Part shown: one piece after another, positions 23,304-36,292 of the stretch | Layout: each line of letters begins with the position of its first letter | How positions within the stretch are numbered: position 1 is the first letter of the stretch | Source of the DNA: Magicicada septendecula | Taxonomy: Eukaryota; Arthropoda; Insecta; Hemiptera; Cicadidae | DNA length: 64,000 nucleotides | Reading direction: 5' to 3' | NCBI GenBank assembly: GCA_034769895.1 | Contig: CM068369.1 | Coordinates: 425,779,479 to 425,843,478 of the forward strand | The notes under the pieces: model-generated | What the model was told of the DNA's origin: nothing | Seen by the model: only the letters and a program-made list of their open reading frames with translations | The model's database searches: none | Program-made: the position numbers and the translations under genes

Positions 23304-23343
23304 CAATGAGAGTTTTTATGCTTCGGCATAAAACCTCTCATTG
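23304..23343 (+). promoter_or_regulatory. Conserved 3' hairpin of E3
   Basis: Arms CAATGAGAGTTTTTATGC and GCATAAAACCTCTCATTG close a TTCG loop, giving the very stable C(UUCG)G form in RNA. Seventeen of 18 positions pair. It is followed by AGGGGGTAT and the 3' LTR. Confidence 0.9.
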
Positions 23344-23352
23344 AGGGGGTAT

Positions 23353-24489
23353 TGTAACGGGACATTTAGGCCTACCTGGGATAATACAAAAAATATTATG
23401 TTTTGATAAAAAATAATATTTTATTTTGTAATATTAATTTTGGGGAAACATGAAAACTAAATGATAAATAATAATTATGGGGAAAATAAACATAAATTTG
23501 ATTTATAATTACGAAGTACAAATCATGATTGTAAAGTTTTGAAACGACGCAACAAGTATTGAGTGGATTTGTGTCAAGGTCAGCTCCAGACGCATGTAGA
23601 ACAGTTAATTTTGATACGTGACAAGCAAATTATGTAATTCAGCAGTTATACGATGTTACGTCAGTCCGATACGTCACGCTGGAATGTAGGTGTGTCAAAG
23701 CCAGCAATTCGTTAACGCTTCGAGAACAAAGCAGTCGTCATACAACATCTCACGGCGACGGATGTGGGCAGCTTTTGCCCCAGTTAAAATGTAACATTTT
23801 AAAGAAATAAGCAGTTTCATTTTATTAATATAAAACGAAGTGACAGTGAAAATAGTAAAAAAGGAAATGTGCGTAGTGAACGAGAATACGGGCGGAGCCT
23901 GGACTGTTTCGGACTAAAGTGACAAGATAAATAACACAGGAGGGGTAAACCAGAAAATTTCTGAAAAGGGTTAAACAAAATTAAGAAAATCATGTATTCC
24001 AATAAAATTTTGAGATCTCAAAAGGGTATGGGGAGGTATAAATGTGTGTGTGACTGAAGCGCTGGTTTGTTGTAAGTATACAATTAATTTGTATAATGAA
24101 TATCTTGTTCTGTTTTGTTGGAAGGAAGTAAACTTATAAATAGGTATATATAAGAAGAAAATAAGTATTGAGTTGGTTACAGTTAAATACTAATATGTAA
24201 AAGGGGAAGAAAAATCTTTTGTGATGGAAGATAAATGATTTTAAAAAATTTACATTTGAAGAAAGTAATTAATAAAACATAATTTAGTGGAAACAAATAA
24301 ACGAATTATTTATTTCAAGCAACCATTACTTGTTCTCTGAATACGTCCAAAATGAACTCTGGGATTGGGTAAGTATTTCGTCAAAGTTGGCAACGATAAA
24401 AAATGGCGTTGTAAATGGACGAAGTTGAAATTCTCAAGGTAAATAATAAAGTATACATAAATAAATTGTGAGTAAACTAAAACATAACA
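23353..24489 (+). repeat. E3 3' LTR
   Basis: Near copy of 18254-19387. Differences are few and include a 3-base insertion (AGA) near 24155. It ends AACATAACA, followed by the AAAA target duplication. Confidence 0.92.
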
Positions 24490-27400
24490 AAAATAGATTG
24501 TTCTAACAAAAACCAAGTCTCCCATCTTGTGGTACAGCAATAATTGCAAAATGTTTTTCTGAGTATCCATGAATTATATATTGTAAGGATAAAGACCTGC
24601 AAGTAAAATGTGTTACAGATGTTAAGGACATAAAACCTTTGCAATCTTCCAACACTTATTTATCATTTACACTAAGTAAATACCAGTAACTGGATTAACA
24701 ATGTGTAAATAGTAATTAGTGATAAGTTTTTTGGTTCCATTTAAATATTTTTGTTTATTAATTGGTAGTTTCTAACATTTAATTAACTGATGTGCAGTTT
24801 TAAATGCACCTTAGTGTTTAAAATATGCAATGCGACTCCCAAACTAGTTTTTATTCAAAGACAATTTTCTTCCACCAAAGTTATTCAAATTAATAAAACC
24901 AGGAAGTGTTTGTATAGAAAGTAATCTAAAATTTCAGTCTTATTTCTATGTATATCCAGATATCTCTGGTGAAGTGACTGGAATGAGCATCAGATTGGAG
25001 ATTTCATCACAATCCACTGTGATGTTTGTAGCTCTATCAAATTCTGTTGTAACAACATACACAGCTATATGTCGATTGAGAGTTTTTATGCTTCGGCATA
25101 AAACCTCTCATTGGGGTATAAAAATCCTATCCCTTTTGTACCGTCACACCATGCGGTTATATTTTCATTACTTTGAAGAGCTACATAAAGTCAACACTCC
25201 TATGCACATATTTCAAAGAAAATTCATTTTCAGTATTTTGATATTTCTAAAGGTTCACATATTTAACTATCTTGTTTATGGGTACAAAAAACAAGCTTGT
25301 AGAATTTACTCTTAGTAATCTATTCTGTATATACACAAACAAGGTAGACATATGATGAGTTAATTATACAATAATTGTTCAACAAATAAGGTTACCCAAT
25401 TTCTGTAGTGCTATAAGTAGGTAAAAATGTCTACAGTATTACGTTATAATTGTATTTTAACAAGAATGTCACACTAAACAAGACTACAAAAGCTAGTTAT
25501 TCTAAAATATATTTCAGTTACTTTAAAAACTTATACAATGATGAAAACCAATTTATAGTTTCACAAAATTTTTAAAACATCACAGATCATTTTAGTTAAC
25601 ATTACCTAAAATTGAAAACAAGTGTTCAGAACATGTGTGTCTGTGCATGTGCAATAGAAAATAAGATGGAAACAAAACAAATTTTGAGGCAATTGCATTT
25701 GTGAACGGGCCACAAATTTCATTTTCAGCCTTTAAATAAATGATTTAAGTTGTATTCAAACTTTTACTGCACAAGAAACTGAACAAAGTTCTTTTGAGGT
25801 ACCAGTATTTGGTTTGTATCAAACCTAGGTGATTTCAAAAATTGAAAGAAAATAATTATAAACAAGTTACTTACATTTAGGTTTGCAATACAACTATTAG
25901 TAGTATTTGCAGTGATGCAGCTTCTTTCTTTAAGCCCAATGAACTAAGGTTCTTTAGTAAAATATAATGAGTACACTGAAACATTATTGTTCATACATAT
26001 GTTTAATTGATGAACAGTATTTCAGGAAGTAAAATACAATATTTTGTATGTTCATTCAAAACTTATTTTGAAAAGTTAATAAAACTGTACAGAAAAAAGA
26101 TACCATTTACTATGAAGCAAAATTATGGGACAACACAGTATTGACGGCAACTGAAATATATACCTTAATTATGAATGTTTACTTATGACTATAGTAGAGA
26201 ACTTTTTAATTTTTTATCAACTCTTATTTATAATTGCTCCAGTGAATTTTGTTAATTTTAATAATTACTATTACTGGTAATGAACGGTTAAGTGTTAAAT
26301 ACAAGAACATTACACATGTTCTGGACTTTAAAATCTATATACACTATGAACTGTGTGCTGCTTATACGAATGTCACTAAATCTGGACCAATTAATCTAAA
26401 AATCATTCCCACACTGAGCTTTCCCATCCAACCCACAGTGTTTCTGTGAAGAGGTTTGTAAGTCCACTTCTATACGTTTTCCCAAAGGACTTCACATATT
26501 GAACATACAAAATAAATATTTCTTTGTACCTTTAAATGAATTTTCAGCTCTCTGTAAAAATATGTGTTGTAACACTGGTAAAATATGGTTTCACAAGCTT
26601 CAGACACACTGTTATTGGCAAGCTTCAGACAATACTGTTATGTTATTGGCACCAAAGTTTAAGATATAATCTTCCAGTACACAAAAAAGCTTAAAAAATA
26701 TGTAATTAATGTTAAACAAAAATGTAAGCTTAAAATTTTAATACTATCTATATATACGCTATAGTTTTGAGTATTCACTTGAGAGCGATATAACTGAGCA
26801 GAATTAATATGCTAAACAGTTGATTTCACAAAATACATCAACATATTTTAAAATTAAAATTAAGGCCATCATGGAAGCAGTCTTACAAAATAACTTCAAG
26901 TCTTTATTTGTCAGACAAGTTTTGTATCCGTAATTTGTATTACATCTATTATTGCTTTAAAATCTATATACACAAATTAATTTTATAACTGACATCTACC
27001 CTGTCTTGAACTACTGATTTATGGTACCCTACCATTACTAAGAAATGTGACTGCATTGTGTATTTTTTTTCTGCAGAAGTATTGAAAACATGTGAGATTC
27101 AAGTGTCAAATAAAAGTGGAAACACCACCTGATTGGCATAAAATACCTGTCTCAATTTAATACTAACCAAAACAAAAACCAAGGGAGTTTGGGAAGTTAG
27201 TAGGTATTGATAACTGTCATACGGTTGACAAATAAATTATTACTAAACTTGTTTGTTGACTGTTATATACATAATTTTTTTTACACCTTTTTTATTATTT
27301 ACCAAGACAAAAATTTTCCAGTAATGAATAATAAAAACTGCCTTTCACATTATGGACATAATAATATAATCAAACATTTGATCGCAACGTGGAGCCTAAT

Positions 27401-30400
27401 TCATGCAGGGTGGCATATAAAAACAAATAATAATCAGAGCCAATTACAAACTGTTTTGAAATAACTAAAGTAGTACATTTTTCATATGTTGTTGCATATG
27501 GATAAAATTTCGCACAAAAGTAGATAGAAACAATATAAATTATCAACAAACAAAACATAATTTAAAATTTGTTGGTCACAAAAACACTAATCAGTTAAAG
27601 CGTATTATAATTTTATATCTGAGGAAGCATTATTTCATACACGGACTAGCATGTCCACATAGTGCGCTAACTTGTTAACAAAGTGTTGCATCTTCAACAG
27701 TTGCCCATTTAAATAACAATTTCATTCAGCTGCAATGAGAATTTTCATCACCTTATAGAACACAATCATACACTGTCTTTAACACTAATCTCAATAGTGT
27801 AACGGCAAAGAGCTGTCAATGTGTTCAGTTTATATTTATATGCCGTATTTCTTATAACTTAACATATAAAAAATGTTAACTTCAAACTTTACTGATTTTT
27901 CTCTAAACAACTGCTGAACACTTATGTCATTAAAAAAAAAAAATAATACTAACAATGTAACATAATGTTCATTTGCATTTGGTCACAGAAGTCTTCAAAC
28001 TAAAGCTTTTCAGATACAAGTTCCACCTTTCTCAGAATAAAGTTTTGGGTCGAGCTACTTGTCAGTCGATTTGAAATTTGTCAAGTTTCTTCCAGAGAAA
28101 TGAAACTCTGTTTACTGTACATTTAAAATTAATATAAGGCACACTGTTTCTCTCATCCTCTTATTTAAAATGAAATTTCATTGAATTTAACTTTCTGATG
28201 CATTCACCAGTCATTATCTGCACCATCCCCTCCTGTAAAACTACAAAAATGATTCATTGAGCACTTAAGTGGCAAAAACTTAACACGGAAGTATTGGCTA
28301 AATAAAATGACCAAAGTTTTTTATATAAAAATTTCTCTGTAACTATATGAAAACCTAAAGATTACCCAATATAATCTTAACATATACGATGACAAATATT
28401 ACTAACACAACATGGCAACGTTTATAACACAAGGCTCAGGATCCGATGACTAAAGTGTCTAACTGTACTGAATACAGTTACAAAATTTTCTGTTCATACC
28501 ACAAACCAAACAATTCATAAATCTGATCAATCTGTCAATAAAACAAACAGCAATTGTAGAATGTATACTCAAAGTTTAGTTAATCCATACATGTTGTGTT
28601 CTCTGACACATGTGAATTCCTGTTCACAATTGCATCCAGATAGGATAGGACAGCCATATATGAAAATAAGGTTTGCTAGACATAAATTTTTAAAACCAGT
28701 AAAAGCAAAATTTTGGAAGTAACTTTATGGTGCCTGTGTTCTGCTTGTTTTTCTGGGCCACAGCATGACTCACGGGTAGTTTTAGCTATGCAAGATAGGC
28801 ATCTCAAAACAATTTCTGAAAGGTTATAAACAACCGTGTAAGAAAGCAAAGCTTCTACAGTCTACACTTTTGACAAAGTTTCTACAGTGATTAAAATTAG
28901 GTATTTCTTGGACTTCCTTCATTTCATCACAATGGGGACTGGTAATCAAAGCAGCAAATGAATCCTCACAGACTATGAAATAATATAATCATTGATACAA
29001 TACATGCATGAAAAATCCTGTAATGTTTACCAACTAATTTAAACTGTAGATGTTAAACAAAGAAAAAATGTACATTGTTATTATGTGCTTGCATCTTTCA
29101 AGCATTATGAGAACTCACTGTATACACAATACCAACAATATTATGTATTTGCCTAATATCTCTAAAAAATCTGTTAAGTAGTAACAGATATAGTGGCAAA
29201 TGTTAGTGAAAATCTTTTTTCTTTCTTGCCTGATGAGTTTACTGTCAGTGTTGAAATTAGTAACATTTAGGTTCAAATTCTATGTTACAGTCTATAAAAT
29301 ACATATTATTTTATAATATATTTTTTTATGTCTCTTAATTTGTAATTCAGCTCTTATCAATATTAAATTTATAATTTACTCATACGCTTGAATCTCACTA
29401 TGTGCACGCTTTTCTTGTCTCAAAAAGTTTTAACCATTTGAAACTTAAACACAAAAACTGTACACAAATTTTTGAACTATTTAAATTACCATTTCTGAAA
29501 CAAATACACAAGTTATAGATTGAAAAAAGTAAATTATACACAAAAAATACAAATTTATATTTGAAACAAATTATACTGCCAACCCTGCATATACATACCG
29601 TATTTTATTTCATAGTCTACAGATGATGTTACGGCCCAGCAAATATAGAGCATCTTACTCAACTGTCTTAACTTTACTGAAGACTGTCTATATATGAGGA
29701 ACAATTTAAGGAACTCAATAAACTAACAAAGGTAACAATACTTATTTTGAACTTATTAACGATACTTATTATCTCCAAATAATTCACAGTTTACATTAAC
29801 AAATATACAATTCTACTATTATCTGGAACTAATTTTTATAGCTGGAGCAGCATCTGCTGTTTGGCAGCTGTGATAATACTCATTGTGTAGGCACTATAAA
29901 TACTTTAATTATCACTCTGTCGACTTTTGCTTGTTATACAGTTTTTTTTTTTACAGACTGAGAATTCAATACAAGTTCTGTCCCAGTACTAAACAAAATT
30001 TGATTGAATAATGGTTTGAGATGTCTACATATTCTTGAAGTCTCCAGTACCCTCGAGCATAAGGATATTGGGATTTTCTTTTTCGAAATCTGTTGGTTCC
30101 CGCTCACGTTCTTCCTTCCCCCACTCTCCCAGCGTCTTCATTACATCCGGTTGCTTCCTCTTTTCCTCCTCTTCCTTCTACTGACACATATACAAATATA
30201 TAACTTCAAGTACAATTGTTACAGACATTTGTAACAATTGTTGGTTTCAAATAACCAAGACTTATGCACTCAGTCTGTCTGCAGTATACTGCACTAGTTA
30301 TACATGTGTCTGCAGTCTCAGTGGTAAATTCTGAACATAGCTTACATCACAATACATATCAAGCAATGATATATAACAAAAATTTTATGGTACCGGTACT

Positions 30401-30838
30401 GTAAATATATGTCTAAATCTAAAAGCCACTTCTTACATTAAAAAGGACGAGTTTATAAATTTATAGCAAAACAAACATACCATTGTGATAAGAACTTCAA
30501 ACATACATTACATGAACTTATAACTTACCTTCTTTACACTCAACTTGTTCATGGTTCAGTCAGTACTCACTTACTAGTGTTAGTTTGTCATCATTTTCTT
30601 TTGTGGAATAGGCTAATTATCTTAAAGAGTTTATATCATATTTTATTTTCTCTTATCTCAATCTTATTAGAAGCAGAAGCGACCATTTGGGATTTACTTA
30701 TAAACCCCTTGCACCTCTGTGATTTCCCAAATTTGTAATTTAAATACAAGTCTAAACTTTGTTAAGACTCCTGCAAGGCTCATTTTTAGTTCAGTAGAAT
30801 TGTTGTTTTACATACAGCTAACAATTTTACAATATAGT
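24490..30838. other. AT-rich non-coding sequence, no gene recognised
   Basis: About 6.3 kb with low GC, no ORF of note and no transposon ends I can define. It carries the orphan hairpin at 25074-25113. It lies downstream of the FKBP-type gene on the minus strand and could be flanking DNA or part of a very long 3' untranslated region. Confidence 0.5.
25074..25113 (+). promoter_or_regulatory. Orphan copy of the LTR-element 3' hairpin
   Basis: From TGAGAG onward, 36 bases are identical to the E3 hairpin including the TTCG loop, and GGGGTAT follows as at the end of an element. The outer bases of the 5' arm differ (GATTG for CAATG). No LTR or other family sequence is on either side: the next bases are AAAAATCC, not TGTAAC. 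Confidence 0.8.
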
Positions 30839-33150
30839 CAATACATCACTATGTGATTATTTGTCATTGTTTTTGAATGTGTAAAGAATTGCTGGACTAA
30901 TTGTACAATGTTGGGCACAGCCTGGTGTTGATGTACTTTCATCCTGAAGACAAGCCATCGCCAGTTACTAAACTGTATGATAATGATGCCCCATCTACAG
31001 TAGTTTAATTTGCAATCTTCTAGTATAAGCACGTAATGATCCACAATGAAAACTAACAAAAAATGTAGAAAACACTTATTTTTATTTTTAACAATGTTTT
31101 GCTATCAATTTTGTTTAAATGTCCATAAAGCATATGGAAACACGTGGATTGAGTTTCTATGATCCATCAAAAAGGCATAAATTTCAATCACAATACATGT
31201 GAAAAGAAATCACTCAAACTACATGAATAAAACAAGTAACAAGGAAAACTAAGCTGCAGATTGATTGTACGTAATTTTACTTTTACACCACCACTGCAAA
31301 AACTAACTGAGACAACATGTCACCATTTACAAACAATTCATTTAATCAAACTTCTTCTTCAGCACCATAACAACTGCAATTAACTACAACAAACAAATTT
31401 CCAGCCGTAGTTTTGTCATGCCAGTACTCTTAACATTGTTTATAATACTGAACAAAAAAATTTCTCAAAAATGGTTTATCTTGCAAAAATTAATCCAGCA
31501 TCCTCAAGAAAAAGTATTCACTCTATTAATGCACACTACAACTTTTGTTATTATTTTTGTTTCACAAATGGTTTTAAAGCTACACTATAATTTAAGCATT
31601 GTCTTTACAATGGTACGTCTAGTAACGCATTTCATGTGTACTCCACATTTAAAAAACTTTATGTACTGGCACAGTTAATGTAAAAAGCAGTAAAAGGACA
31701 ACAGGATGTAGTAAGAAAAATTTCTTAAATAAATACCCTGTGTTTCTCTGAGAATTGTTGCAAAGTGGACACACTGGGCATAAAAAACAATGGCTATGTA
31801 GAATTAAAGAAATTGATTACAGAAACTGGCAAATATATGTAAAAGATAAGTCGTAAGTTTTTGTAACTTTATAAACAACATTATAAAATCACAGCTGACA
31901 CATAAAGGGAGAGAGAGTGGAAGGTATTGATGAAATACAAGTACAATTTGTGAAGTAAATTAATGGAATTCTGAAAGACATAGTGAATAATCACTATGTG
32001 ATTATTTGTTGCTGTTTCTGGATTTGTAAAGAATTACTGGCTTAAGTATTCAGTGGTTGGGCACTGCCTGGTGTTGATGTACTTTCATCCTGAAGACTGC
32101 CATAGCCAGTTACTAAACTGTATGATCATGCCCCATCTACAGTAGTTTAACTCGTAATCTTCTTATACGAGCATGTAATGATCCACAATGAAAACAAACA
32201 AACAAATATAGACAACACTTATTTGTAACATACACAATGTTTTTGCTATCCATTTCTTAAAAAAATGTCCAGTTTTCATAAAGCATATAGAAACATGTGG
32301 ATTGAGTTTCTAAAATCCATCAAACTTTCAATCATCATACATGTGAAAAGAAGTCACCCAAACTACATGAATAAAACAAGTAACAAGGAAAACCAAGACA
32401 TTACTTAAAACACAATACCACCTTTACAGAGAAACACACTACAGAATTCTTTTGCTATAAATCTAAACAACAGTCTGGCATCAAATTACATTCATGACTA
32501 ACATGCATCCAGTGTTATTAATATCAACAGCTGGAACTTGTTTAAAATGTTAAAAATATTGAGTCATTAAAATCTCATTTAATATCTCATTGGTTCACTA
32601 ATGAACTTAAATTATTTACTGCATTTTATGTTTACTTCAGGAATATGCACTGTTAAAGTGCATATTACATGCACGAAAATGCGGAATTACTGGATAAAGA
32701 ATCTAAAACACCTTATGGCTTAGGAAATTATATATAAAATTTGTGTACTATGCTTCATAATGGAAAGTGTACTAGAAAACTCAAATCACTAGTTTGCAGT
32801 TTAGATATGACAGTATGGCAAACTAGCTGAATAAACTGAGCAAGTGTATAAAACATGCATGCACATGGATGTGTCTGCGACCACGCCTCTCTCCCTCTAT
32901 GATCAATTTATTCAAATACTCTACTGCAGTACTTTTCACATTCCTAATTGCGCAGCACACAAATTTAGAATTATCTAGATTTCAGTATTATAATTACATC
33001 AGATCTCTCTTCTACAGCAGAATTGCAGCAAATAATTTCATTTCATTCAATAAAATGGCAAATAAATGTAAAAGATAGCGAGTCATAAGTTTTTGTAACT
33101 TTATAAACGACATAAAAATCACAGTTGACATATAAAGGGAGAGAGTGAGA
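30839..33150. repeat. Diverged tandem duplication, unit about 1.15-1.2 kb
   Basis: About 400 bp at 30839-31245 (containing CACTATGTGATTATTTGT, GGTGTTGATGTACTTTCATC, CCAGTTACTAAACTGTATGA and AACTACATGAATAAAACAAG) recurs at 31986-32392. The far ends also match: AGTTTTTGTAACTTTATAAA with ATAAAGGGAGAGAG occurs near 31858 and again near 33090. The middle parts are too different to align by eye. No coding potential is seen. Confidence 0.8.
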
Positions 33151-33456
33151 AGTGTATTGATGAAGTTCTATGCGTGCCATGATGTTACTACTAGATCCAT
33201 ATTGAATGATTAAATTGCATTGTGGTTTCTACTTAACGGTTCAAATTCTAGGTTTTATTTACTATCACACTGCACAATTCAATAATTATCAAAATGTGTG
33301 TCACTAAAGTTTGTTCGCTCTTAGAGTGGAGCCTGATATAAACAAAACCATGTGCTTTTACTTGAACCAGATTGGTTAGGAGAGTGGTCTCATCACTAAA
33401 TCCTCCACCAGAAATAAAGTAGTTCCCAATTTATTATAATTAACTGATTAAAAATA

Positions 33457-34490
33457 TGTAACGGGGCAAATAAAGCTGAGGGTTTATTTTTTATTTTTAT
33501 AATAATTGTAAAAATCTGGGGCCAACTTGGTTGGGCAACATTTATTGTCACAAAAGCTTGAGTTGTTTAACACCCTGTGGTTAGCTCAGTGTCAGGCTGA
33601 GCGAGGTACGAGAACAATTAAACGTTGGAATGTGTGTGCAAGCGCGCGTGTGTGCCGCCTTTTGCGACGTGTGCTCAGAGGACACAAAAGGACATGGGAA
33701 GGTATATAATCTTGAACCCGAACTGCATAACGGAAGGAAGACGAATTTAACTAATTAGCGTGTGACGTGGTGCCCTTTGGGCCAATGAGAAACCAAGTTG
33801 CCGGGCTTGAAGAAATTGTGGCCATCGAAAAACATAGTGTTGTGCGTCTGTTGTTTAACAATCACCCAACCGGCCGGTTGAACGTAAAAGGCTCGTGAGC
33901 CGAAGTCTAGTAAAACTTGCAAAAAACATGATTTAAATCGTAATTTAAAGTGATGTAAACCAGTGAGAACAGTTATAATTCAGTGGCATCAAAATTAAAC
34001 CAGTGAGAACTAATTTCGGAACAAATGTGAACAATAAACCGGACTGAGTTCGACACATGCCTGAGGCGGCCACAGGAAAGTAAAAAATTATATAAATCAA
34101 CAATTGCTATTAAAATAACACAAAATAAAAGTCATAAAAAATGAAGAGATCTCTTAACTAAAAAGGGTGTAAAATGTGTGAAAGTGAGAGTGAGCAGATA
34201 CTGGGTTGCATAAAATAAGAGAAATATTTCATTTAATTATAATAAGTAAATATATTAGTTTTTCTTTGTTACGTAAGAATCAGTAAAGAAATTAAAAAAA
34301 AAAGAGTATACAAAGAAATGTTAAATAAAATTGAGATAGTTAAAACATGCTATGAGAGAGTAATTATTACAAAGTAACCCTGAATCACTTATAGGTACGA
34401 GTTCACATGAAGACTCTGAGACCCGATAAAGGTAAGAGATTTCTGAATATTTATTAAATATTATTTTCTTATAAAAAATGTAAGCTCTCA
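33457..34490 (+). repeat. E4 5' LTR
   Basis: Begins TGTAACGGGGCAAATAAAGC and ends GTAAGCTCTCA. GGTATATAAT near 33700 is a TATA candidate. GGTAAGAG at 34431, 60 bp before the end, fits a splice donor. A longer middle part near 33868 contains AACCGGCCGGTT. Confidence 0.9.
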
Positions 34491-34491
34491 A

Positions 34492-34512
34492 TGGCCCCCG
34501 AACTAGGGACAG
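34492..34512 (+). promoter_or_regulatory. E4 primer-binding site, tRNA-Lys-like
   Basis: TGGCCCCCGAACTAGGGAC, one base after the LTR, differs from the tRNA-Lys site (TGGCGCCCGAACAGGGAC) by one substitution and one inserted base. Confidence 0.75.
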
Positions 34513-34592
34513 TTTATACAAATTATATTTCGTATAGGCTATGCCTACTCGCAGATGTAAGAGACGTTAGTGGGAGTTACATATGAATTAAA

Positions 34593-34635
34593 AGCAGAAT
34601 GATCACTGCTTGATCACTGCAGTGATCATTCTGCT
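34593..34635 (+). promoter_or_regulatory. E4 leader hairpin
   Basis: AGCAGAATGATCACTGC and GCAGTGATCATTCTGCT are perfect 17-nt complementary arms around TTGATCACT. The motif TGATCACT occurs in the left arm and again in the loop. It lies between the primer site and the first ORF, where retroelement packaging or dimerisation signals usually lie. Confidence 0.8.
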
Positions 34636-34775
34636 TGTGATTTCAACCACTAACACAAATTTCTTCATTAAACGTCTGTTAATATGAATTAAAATGAAGT
34701 ACAGAGAAATAAGAGTATGTTATAATATGATTGATAGACGTATTATGAACAAGTAAAAACTAAATAATATAAAAA

Positions 34776-35685
34776 ATGGATACTAATGAGATTGAAGTTG
34801 AAATGAGCGAATCAGCTGTCATAAGTGGCCTGGGAGTTCATTCAACTCCGAATGTAGGTCAAGACGATAAAACCATAAATGTCAGTGTTACAGATAAAAG
34901 ATATTACAGAGGATTCGGGAGTTCAGTTAACTCCAATCTCAACAAAAGGTAGTAGTAAATTCGATAATGATATAATGAGTTTTTTACAACAACAATTTAA
35001 CGTAATAAACTGTCGTTTTGATATCAGCGATATTAAAATGAATGAACAGAAGAACGAAATTAATGATAAATTAAATGAACAAAATAATAAATTTGATGCT
35101 AGATTTGATGAACAAAATAATAAATTTGAGAAAATACATAATAAATTTGATGAACAGAATGATAAGATTAAGAATAATTTTAGTGAAAAGCTGAATGAGA
35201 TCAGAGATGAAATAAAACAACAAAATTTTAATTTTAGTGAGCAAGTGAATGAAATTAATACATGGTGTGCTAGTATGACAGAACAGATATTAGAACCAAT
35301 AAGCAACAATTGCAAGGAGAAGATTAACGAAATGAATAAAAGATTAGACAGTAAAATAAATCAGATAATGAATAAGAAGGTAAGTGACAGTGGTAATATG
35401 ACAACAAATAGTGAAGAAATAATTAACAAGGTAAGTGGTAATTACGGTAGTGAGTTTAATTTTGAAGTAAAAAGTGAGAATAATAATGATATAATTAAAA
35501 ATGTGGTGCTAGAGAGTAAGGTGGTTAATGTTGAGAGTGATAATGAAGATTTTGTTGAAGTAGAGTTTAGTAATGTGTTAGCGAGTGCTGAAAAGATTGG
35601 GAGAGTGTGTGAAGAGAGGTTAGGTGGGCAAAGGGCAGATTTTCCCCAAGTATATGGTGAAACAGTTTTCACAGGTGTTTTATGA
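34776..35685 (+). pseudogene. E4 Gag-like coiled-coil protein, frameshifted
   Basis: An ATG at 34776 opens a frame (MDTNEIEVEMSESAVISGLG) that parallels the start of the E6 protein (MNTNKGDNVEETVASEMDVK). A frame change near 34900 leads into the long frame 34879-35685. In both proteins TPIST follows soon after. Residues about 60-170 form repeated NEQNNKFD, DEQNNKFE and DEQNDKIK units, a strong coiled coil. A Ser/Asn/Glu-rich segment follows. The family is taken as Gag from position, coiled coil and recurrence; no zinc knuckle is visible. Confidence 0.6.
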
Positions 35686-35860
35686 GGACAGAGTTTCCTC
35701 CAGAGGTTGTGTGGGAGACATGGTGTCTCAAAATGGTCCCCTAGTTTTTTGTGGTTTACCTGGTAAAACCAGGAGGTGTAATAAGGATTTTGTTGTGCCC
35801 TTTGCATGTAGTGAAGTAGTTCAAGGGGGTTGTGACAGGTGTTATGATGATGAGAGATAT

Positions 35861-35928
<68 letters not shown>

Positions 35929-36292
35929 AGAGGTATTTAAATTAAGTAGAAGTTATAAAGAGTTGATAGAGAAGTTAGAACTGGAGAAAATAGACGATGA
36001 GAAATACTTACCGGTTGTAGTAGGGGTTGATGATTATTTTGGTGATACCACTGTAGATGATAAACACTTACCTTATGATGTGATTGATATAGTGGAGGAA
36101 TATGATGATATAACTTACCTTATGTTAACCAAAAATACTGACGGAGTCAGGACGAAAATTACCAAGGTAGACGGGTTTTATGAATTAATAGGCAATAATG
36201 GTGTCAAAGAATATGCTAATATAATTAATGATAATGGTCATTACAATAATAATTATAACGTAAAGAGTGTATTAAAGATAATTGTTATGTAA
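35624..36292 (+). pseudogene. E4 second coding block, overlapping the Gag-like frame
   Basis: This frame overlaps the previous one by 62 nt in the +1 frame. It reads through GDMVSQNGPLVFCGLPGKTR, then an in-frame GA microsatellite coding Arg-Glu repeats, then FKLSRSYKELIEKLELEKID, DDKHLPYDVIDIVEEYDDIT and KITKVDGFYELIGNNGVKEY. Past the stop at 36290-36292 related sequence continues (VRLIYDDGG, LVHGNESAKLGNEVW, then TAA near 36400). E3 and E5 carry matching pieces (NFGGVPGKTR-like and VSGKAR-like). The function is not recognised; no protease DTG/DSG motif is present. Confidence 0.5.
35864..35922 (+). repeat. (GA)n microsatellite of E4
   Basis: Pure GA repeat, in frame with the surrounding reading so that it encodes alternating Glu and Arg. 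Homologous tracts are in E3 and E5. Confidence 0.95.

Noticed and set aside
33575..33615. tRNA-like GGTTAGCTCAGT segment in the E4 LTR
   Set aside because: It cannot be folded into a cloverleaf with an acceptor stem, and it lies within an LTR repeated at 39000.
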